Assembly: GCF_030817415.1 (NCBI RefSeq)
Contig: NZ_JAUSZI010000002.1
Span: 1,240,001-1,304,000, forward strand
Length of the DNA: 64,000 bases
Direction: 5' to 3'
DNA from: Streptomyces umbrinus
GTDB lineage: Bacteria; Actinomycetota; Actinomycetes; Streptomycetales; Streptomycetaceae
Position 1 is the first letter of the stretch. Every line of letters begins with the position of its first letter. The position numbers and the translations under genes were made by a program. Under the pieces are notes generated by a model that was not told the DNA's origin, made no database searches, and worked only from the letters and a program-made list of their open reading frames with translations. Positions 59,109-64,000 of the stretch are shown here, in pieces.

Positions 59109-62100
59109 GTGCCGACCACCTCTTTCACCACGCCGTTCATCGGCCGCGAGGACGAACTGGCCCGCCTGACCCGAGTCCTGGACCGGGCCCGGGCCGGTGA
59201 GGCGCGTGCCGTGCTCGTCGCGGGGGACGCGGGAGTCGGCAAGACCCGACTGCTCGCCGAGGCCGCGGGGCATGCCGCCGAGGCCGGCACGACCGTCGTC
59301 ACGGGGCACTGTGTGGACCTCGGTGACGTGGGTCTGCCCTATCTGCCGTTCACCGAGATCGTGGGTGTGCTCGCCGACGACGAGCGGTTCTCCGCCGCCC
59401 TGGCCTCGCATCCCGTGGTGGACCGGCTGCTCGGCGACGGCGGCGGTGGCGCGGGGGACGCGGGCGGACGGCTGCAGTTGTTCGAGGGCATGGCGAGTCT
59501 GCTGACCGATCTCGCCGGGACCGCCCCGCTGCTGCTGGTCCTGGAGGACCTGCACTGGGCTGACCAGTCCTCCCGCGACCTGCTGCGCTTCCTGCTCAGC
59601 CGGGGGATCCTGCAGTCCCGGGTCCGCTCAAGAGGAGCGGACGCGGTCGCGGGTGGTGCGCCCGGTCAGCGGCTCGCGGTGTTCGCCTCGTACCGCGCCG
59701 ACGACCTGCACCGCAGACACCCGCTGCGCCCCCTGCTCGCCGAGCTCGTCCGGCTGCCCGTCGTCGAACGGCTCGAACTGCGGCCGATGCCCGACGGCGA
59801 GGTGGCGCGCCTCGTCCGTGCCCAGCAGGCCGCCCCGCTGCCCGATGCCACCGTCCGCCGTATCGTCGAGCGCGCCGAGGGCAACGCGTTCTACGCGGAG
59901 GAGTTGCTCGCCGCCACCTCCGAGACCATGCCCGGGGCGGTGTCCGCCGTGCCGAGCGGGCTGGCCGACGTGCTGCTCATCCGCTTCGAGCAACTCACGG
60001 CGACCGCCCAGCAGGTGCTGCGCACGGCAGCCGTCGCGGGGCGCCGCGTCGAGCACGATCTGCTGCGCGACACCGTCCAACTGCCCGAGGAGGAGCTGGA
60101 GTCGGCCCTGCGCGAGGCCGTCGGACGGCAGCTCCTCGTCCCCGGTGACGACGACACGTACTCCTTCCGTCATGCCCTGATCCGCGAGGCCGTGTACGCC
60201 GACCTGCTGCCGGGTGAACGGGTGCGGCTGCACAGGGCGTTCGCCGGAGTGCTGGCCGGACGCGGCCACCGGGCCGAGAGCGCGGCGGAGCGCGCCCACC
60301 ACTCCCGGGAGAGCCACGACCTGGCCGACGCGCTGGCCGCGTCGCTGGAGGCCGCCGACCACGCGGGCAGCGTCCGGGCGCCCGCCGAGGAGCTGCGGCA
60401 TCTGGAAGCCGCGCTCGACCTGTGGTCGGCGGTGCCTGCGGCCGCGCGGCCCGACGGCTTCGACACGGTCACTTTGACGCTGCGGGCCTCCGCGGCCGCC
60501 GCGCACGCCGGTGAGACCCACCGGGCCGTCTCGCTGACGCGGTCCGCGCTCGCGAGGGTCGGCAACGACGAGGACTCCGAACTGGCCGCCCGCGTCCGCT
60601 ACACGCTGGCGGGCAACCTCATGCGCATCGACAACCTCGCGGCGGCTTTCACGTACAGCAACGAGGCGCTCGCGATGATCCCCGCCGATCCTCCGTCGCG
60701 CACCTGGGTGTGGGCCGCGTCCACGCACGTCATGGCGGCGACGTACATGGGCGAGGACGAGGCCGCCCACCGCGTGGCCCGCAAGGCACTGCGCATCGCC
60801 GAGGAACTCGACGTGTCCGACGCGCAGGCCGATCTGCTGATCTCCCTGGTCAGCCTCGAAGGGGGCAGTCGGCGCACCCCCGAGGGGCGGGCCCGGCTGC
60901 GGGACGCACGAGAGCTGGCCCGCCGCGCGGGCAACGCCTCCGTCGAGATGCGCGCGCTCTTCAACCTCTCCATCGGCGCGCACGAGTCCGGTGACCTGGA
61001 CGAATGCCTGACCTGGCTCACCGAGGGGCTGGAGCGCGCGGGCCGCGCCGGGCTCCTCTCGTCCCCGTACCCGGTGGAGATGCGCTATCTGCGCTCCCTG
61101 ATGCTCTACACCCTCGGCCAGTGGGACGAGTGCCTCCGGGCCGCGGAGACCGAACTCGACGGGCTGCCGACGGCGGGCAGGTACGCGATCGGGCCCGCCC
61201 TGTCCGTGGCGCTGGCGCGCGGTGACCAGCATGCCGTCGAGCGGGCCCGGGCCCTGCTCGACGGGCCGTTCGACTGGATGGCCACGCTCGTCGCGGGCCT
61301 CCTCCTGACCGACGCCGCGGTACTGCGACACGACGCGGAAGGAGCCCTCGAACAGTTCCGTACGACGCTTGCCGCTCTCATAGACGACGCCGGCACCACG
61401 CCCCATGTGGCCGTACGGCTCGCGGCCCTCGCCCTGACCGCCATCGGGGACGCGGTCGTGGACTCCCGGCGGACCGGCGACGAGGAGGGGGTCGACCGCT
61501 GGACGGAGACCGGGACGGAGCTGGTGGAGCTGGCCCGGATCACGGCGAACAAGGGCGAGGACGATACGCCACAGGGCCCGGAAGGGCTGGCGTGGCTGGC
61601 GCGCGCCGAGGCGGAGTGGACGCGGGCCTGTGCCCGGCCGGACGACGGACCGGGCGTCGAACTGAGCGTCGGGGCCTGGGAGAAGGCCGTCGCGGCGTTC
61701 GGCTACGGAGACGTCTATGAGCAAGCCCGCTGTCAACTGCGCCTGGCGGAGGCCCTGTTGGTGGCGGAGCGGCGAGACGAGGCCGCCGCGCACGCGCGTA
61801 CCGCGCGCGACACGGCCGTCCGGCTGGGCGCCGTGCCACTGCTCGACGAGGTCGAGCGGCTGATCCGCCGGGGCCGCCTCGCGGAGACCCCGTCCGCGGC
61901 CGAGCGGGCACCCGTCCTGACGGCACGCGAGAACGACGTACTGCTCCTCCTCTCCCGCGGCCGCACCAACCGCCAGATCGGCGAGGAGCTCTTCATCAGC
62001 GGGAAGACGGCAAGCGTGCACGTCTCCAACATCCTCGCCAAGCTCGGCGCCGCCAGCCGCACGGAGGCCGTGGCGATCGCCTACCGCGAGGGGTTGGTCG

Positions 62101-62126
62101 AGCCGGAGCCGTCCGCTTCCGGGTGA
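59109..62126 (+). CDS. LAL-family (large ATP-binding LuxR-type) regulator
   Basis: This 1005-residue protein starts at GTG 59109. The N-terminal STAND-type ATPase has Walker A GDAGVGKT (39-46), Walker B LLLVLEDLHWAD and the sensor RLAVFASYRADDL. A TPR-like helical region occupies the middle. The C-terminal LuxR domain is canonical: LTARENDVLLLLSRGRTNRQ, IGEELFISGKTASVHVSNIL and AKLGAASRTEAVAIA. It should activate target promoters after binding an inducer and ATP. No natural-product genes are seen beside it in the window, and the convergent neighbour is an ABC importer, so its targets are unknown. Confidence 0.93.
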   Translation: MPTTSFTTPFIGREDELARLTRVLDRARAGEARAVLVAGDAGVGKTRLLAEAAGHAAEAGTTVVTGHCVDLGDVGLPYLPFTEIVGVLADDERFSAALASHPVVDRLLGDGGGGAGDAGGRLQLFEGMASLLTDLAGTAPLLLVLEDLHWADQSSRDLLRFLLSRGILQSRVRSRGADAVAGGAPGQRLAVFASYRADDLHRRHPLRPLLAELVRLPVVERLELRPMPDGEVARLVRAQQAAPLPDATVRRIVERAEGNAFYAEELLAATSETMPGAVSAVPSGLADVLLIRFEQLTATAQQVLRTAAVAGRRVEHDLLRDTVQLPEEELESALREAVGRQLLVPGDDDTYSFRHALIREAVYADLLPGERVRLHRAFAGVLAGRGHRAESAAERAHHSRESHDLADALAASLEAADHAGSVRAPAEELRHLEAALDLWSAVPAAARPDGFDTVTLTLRASAAAAHAGETHRAVSLTRSALARVGNDEDSELAARVRYTLAGNLMRIDNLAAAFTYSNEALAMIPADPPSRTWVWAASTHVMAATYMGEDEAAHRVARKALRIAEELDVSDAQADLLISLVSLEGGSRRTPEGRARLRDARELARRAGNASVEMRALFNLSIGAHESGDLDECLTWLTEGLERAGRAGLLSSPYPVEMRYLRSLMLYTLGQWDECLRAAETELDGLPTAGRYAIGPALSVALARGDQHAVERARALLDGPFDWMATLVAGLLLTDAAVLRHDAEGALEQFRTTLAALIDDAGTTPHVAVRLAALALTAIGDAVVDSRRTGDEEGVDRWTETGTELVELARITANKGEDDTPQGPEGLAWLARAEAEWTRACARPDDGPGVELSVGAWEKAVAAFGYGDVYEQARCQLRLAEALLVAERRDEAAAHARTARDTAVRLGAVPLLDEVERLIRRGRLAETPSAAERAPVLTARENDVLLLLSRGRTNRQIGEELFISGKTASVHVSNILAKLGAASRTEAVAIAYREGLVEPEPSASG

Positions 62127-62144
62127 TCACCGAAGGACGCTCGC

Positions 62145-62984
62145 TCAGGACTCGGTCTTCTGGAGGACCGGCTCGATGGTGCGGTCCGCGATCACGGGGT
62201 CCGGGGCCGTGTCCCCGCTGTGGTGCTTGGCCCGTTGGATCTGTTCGTAGACGTGGGCGCGCAGTTCGGCGAAGCGGGGGCTGGAGCGGGTGTGCAACTG
62301 GTCGCGCTCGTCGGGGAGGTCGATGGTGAGGTCCTCCTGCACGACGGTCGGGGACTTGGAGAGGATCAGGGTGCGCTGGCCGAGGTAGACCGCCTCGTCG
62401 ATGTCGTGGGTGACGAACAGGACGGTGACGCCGAGTTCGTGCCACAACTTCCGGATGAGGTCCTCCAGTTCGGCGCGGGTCTGCGCGTCGACCGCCGCGA
62501 AGGGCTCGTCCATGAGCAGTACCTTCGGCTCGTACGCGACGGCGCGGGCGATGGCGACGCGCTGCTGCATGCCTCCCGAGAGCTGCCAGGGGTATGCCTC
62601 GTGGGCGTCGGAGAGGCCGACCACCTCCAGGGCGTGGTCCACCAACTCCCGCTCGCGCGCCTTGCCGAGCTTCTTGCGGCGCAGCGGCAGGGCGACGTTG
62701 TCGCGCACGTTCATCCAGGCGAACAGCGAGCGGCCGTACTCCTGGAAGACGACCGCCATGCCGGGCGGCGGTCCGGCGACCGGACGGCCGTCGAGACGCA
62801 CCTCGCCCCGGGTGGGGGCGAGCAGGCCCGCCATGCACTTCAGCAGGGTGGTCTTGCCGCAGCCCGACGGGCCGACCAGACAGACCAGTTCGCCCTCGGC
62901 TATGTGGAAGGTGAGATTGCGCAGCGCCTCGACGTTGCGGTGCCGACCGGTGTAGATCTTCTGCAGGTCCTGTACGTCGAGCAT
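62145..62984 (-). CDS. ABC importer ATP-binding protein (nitrate/sulfonate/taurine type)
   Basis: This 279-residue protein starts at ATG 62984 with AAGGAG upstream. It has Walker A GPSGCGKTT, the Q-loop region VVFQEYGRSLFAWMNVRDN, the signature LSGGMQQRVAIARAVAYEP, Walker B VLLMDEPFAAVDAQTR and the H-loop FVTHDIDEAVYLGQR. The pattern is that of SsuB/TauB/NrtC proteins. It powers the permeases encoded upstream. A C-terminal extension of about 45 residues (HHSGDTAPDPVIADRTIEPV) is variable in the family. The substrate-binding protein is not in the window and probably lies beyond the right edge. Confidence 0.93.
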   Translation of the reverse strand: MLDVQDLQKIYTGRHRNVEALRNLTFHIAEGELVCLVGPSGCGKTTLLKCMAGLLAPTRGEVRLDGRPVAGPPPGMAVVFQEYGRSLFAWMNVRDNVALPLRRKKLGKARERELVDHALEVVGLSDAHEAYPWQLSGGMQQRVAIARAVAYEPKVLLMDEPFAAVDAQTRAELEDLIRKLWHELGVTVLFVTHDIDEAVYLGQRTLILSKSPTVVQEDLTIDLPDERDQLHTRSSPRFAELRAHVYEQIQRAKHHSGDTAPDPVIADRTIEPVLQKTES

Positions 62985-63031
62985 CGACGTCTCCTTGTCA
63001 GGCGTTGCGTCTGGGGTTCGTCGGGTGTGCG

Positions 63032-63814
63032 TCAGGGGTTGCGCTGCGCGCGGCGCAGACCGTGGTACCAGGCCAGGGCGCGGTTCTCGGCGAACCGGAA
63101 GAGCAGGGACAGGAGGAAGCCGAGGATGCCGAGGAGCAGGACCCCGCTCCACATCTCGGGGATGGCGAAGGAGCGCTGGAACTGCACGATGGTGAAGCCG
63201 AGTCCGTTGCTGGCGGCGAACATCTCGCTGATGACCATGAGGATGATCCCGATCGACAGGGCCTGGCGCATGCCCGTGACGATCTGCGGGCTCGCCGCGC
63301 GCAGCACCAGATGCCGCAGGCGCGCGACGCCGGTGATGCCGTAGGAACGGCAGGTGTCGCCGAGCACCTCGTCGACCGCGCGGACGCCTTCGACGGTGTT
63401 GAGCAGGATCGGCCACATGCAGCCGCTGACGATGACGAGCACCTTCATGGTGTCGCCGATGCCCGCGAACAGCATGATCACCGGGATGAGCACGGGCGGC
63501 GGGATGGCCCGGAAGAGTTCGAGGACCGGTTCCAGGACGTCCCGTACGGCCCGCCGCATGCCGACGACCAGGCCGAGCCCCACTCCGACGACCACGGCGA
63601 GGAGGTAGCCGGCCGCGAGGCGCAGCAGGCTGGGGACGACGTCCGACAGCAGCCGTTCCCCCGTCCAGACCTTCCCGAAGCTGTCCAGGATGGTGGACAG
63701 GGGCGGGAAGTAGAAGTCGGCGCTGCCCGCGGTCGCGAACCACCACACGGCGAAGAGGACGGCGGGCAGGCCCAGTACCAGCAGCCCGCGTCGCAGGACG
63801 GAGAGGGCGGTCAT
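63032..63814 (-). CDS. ABC importer permease (nitrate/sulfonate/taurine type)
   Basis: This 260-residue protein has six hydrophobic segments and the BPD_transp_1 EAA-like loop in ARLRHLVLRAASPQIVTGMR, which contacts the ATPase. Other family features are LLRLAAGYLLAVVVGVGLGL, ELFRAIPPPVLIPVIMLFAG and ALSIGIILMVISEMFAASNG. It should form a heterodimer with the second permease whose gene overlaps it (ATGA at 63811-63814). The ATG at 63814 has GGGAGG upstream. Substrate is likely an anion or small organic sulfonate, by family only. Confidence 0.93.
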   Translation of the reverse strand: MTALSVLRRGLLVLGLPAVLFAVWWFATAGSADFYFPPLSTILDSFGKVWTGERLLSDVVPSLLRLAAGYLLAVVVGVGLGLVVGMRRAVRDVLEPVLELFRAIPPPVLIPVIMLFAGIGDTMKVLVIVSGCMWPILLNTVEGVRAVDEVLGDTCRSYGITGVARLRHLVLRAASPQIVTGMRQALSIGIILMVISEMFAASNGLGFTIVQFQRSFAIPEMWSGVLLLGILGFLLSLLFRFAENRALAWYHGLRRAQRNP

Positions 63815-64000
63815 GCAGTCACCTCCCTGCGTACGGACTGGTGCCAGTGCAGTGCCCGTCGTTCGACCGCCCGTGCCGCCAGGTTGACGGCGACGCCGAG
63901 CAGACCGGTGACCAGGACGAGGGCGTAGACCTCCGGTACCGCGCCGGACACCTGGGCGACGGCGATCTCGTGGCCGAGTCCCGGGGCGCCGATGACGAGT
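63811..64000 (-). CDS. second ABC importer permease, C-terminal end only
   Basis: The gene enters from the right edge and ends at 63811, overlapping the next permease start as ATGA. The 62 residues in view include LVIGAPGLGHEIAVAQVSGA and VYALVLVTGLLGVAVNLAAR, the last membrane segment of a BPD_transp_1 permease, and a cytoplasmic end with ALHWHQSVRREVTA. It is the partner of the permease at 63032 in the same operon. Confidence 0.85.
   Translation of the reverse strand, partial: LVIGAPGLGHEIAVAQVSGAVPEVYALVLVTGLLGVAVNLAARAVERRALHWHQSVRREVTA

Overview
The window reads as chromosomal DNA of a Streptomyces or a close actinomycete relative. It is very GC-rich, third codon positions are almost always G or C, and GTG and TTG starts are common. 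The few TTA leucine codons look like bldA-type controls. Family content also fits: a two-domain GH10/CBM2 xylanase, a streptogrisin-like protease, a terpene synthase with a P450, TerB/TerD proteins, LAL regulators, PF04672 methyltransferases, DUF5997 and DUF1206. I see no rRNA, tRNA, CRISPR array, phage or insertion sequence.

Layout. 1-3.7 kb: a LacI regulator between a Tat-type FAD oxidoreductase (cut by the left edge) and a Gfo/Idh/MocA dehydrogenase, with three related candidate operators. 3.7-5.8 kb: a carotenoid oxygenase divergent from a PadR regulator, sharing a repeated CCACAGTGGA site. 5.8-13.8 kb: cupin, SUMF1-like protein, lipoprotein, a large P-loop/TPR protein with a TTA codon, SthA-type transhydrogenase, YciO/Sua5-like protein and a TauE/SafE transporter. 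13.8-19.1 kb: NudK-like hydrolase and a group of exported proteins (FnIII lipoprotein, jelly-roll protein, M19-like dipeptidase with discoidin domain) with a TetR regulator. 19.1-24.9 kb: a compact terpene cluster (P450, terpene synthase, LAL activator). 25-28.9 kb: a BlaI/M56 pair with TerB and TerD, tied together by a shared operator, then a small membrane protein and TatA. 28.9-33.7 kb: an esterase broken by an amber codon, then an ABC exporter and a NarL-type two-component system with repeated promoter motifs. 33.7-44.6 kb: mostly single genes, including a LysR effector domain without DNA-binding domain and a frameshifted response regulator containing a heptanucleotide repeat. 44.6-53.9 kb: a second two-component system, L,D-transpeptidase, xylanase, serine protease and GH92 mannosidase. 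53.9-59.1 kb: DUF1206 protein, then a tightly coupled signalling operon (receiver-flavoprotein, cyclic-nucleotide-domain histidine kinase, UBP zinc finger, P-loop ATPase). 59.1-64 kb: a second LAL regulator and a nitrate/sulfonate/taurine-type ABC importer that runs off the right edge.

How the parts may work together. Several blocks pair a regulator with its likely targets through visible repeats: LacI, PadR, BlaI, the LAL terpene cluster, the TCS-ABC module and the xylanase. Three genes carry lesions (the esterase at 29440, the response regulator at 40594 and 41037-41071, the P-loop ATPase near 58830), so some functions here may be decaying, switchable or affected by sequencing error. The strongest candidates for little-described biology are the 54.9-59.1 kb redox-signalling operon and the terpene synthase that lacks the first metal-binding residue of its NSE motif.
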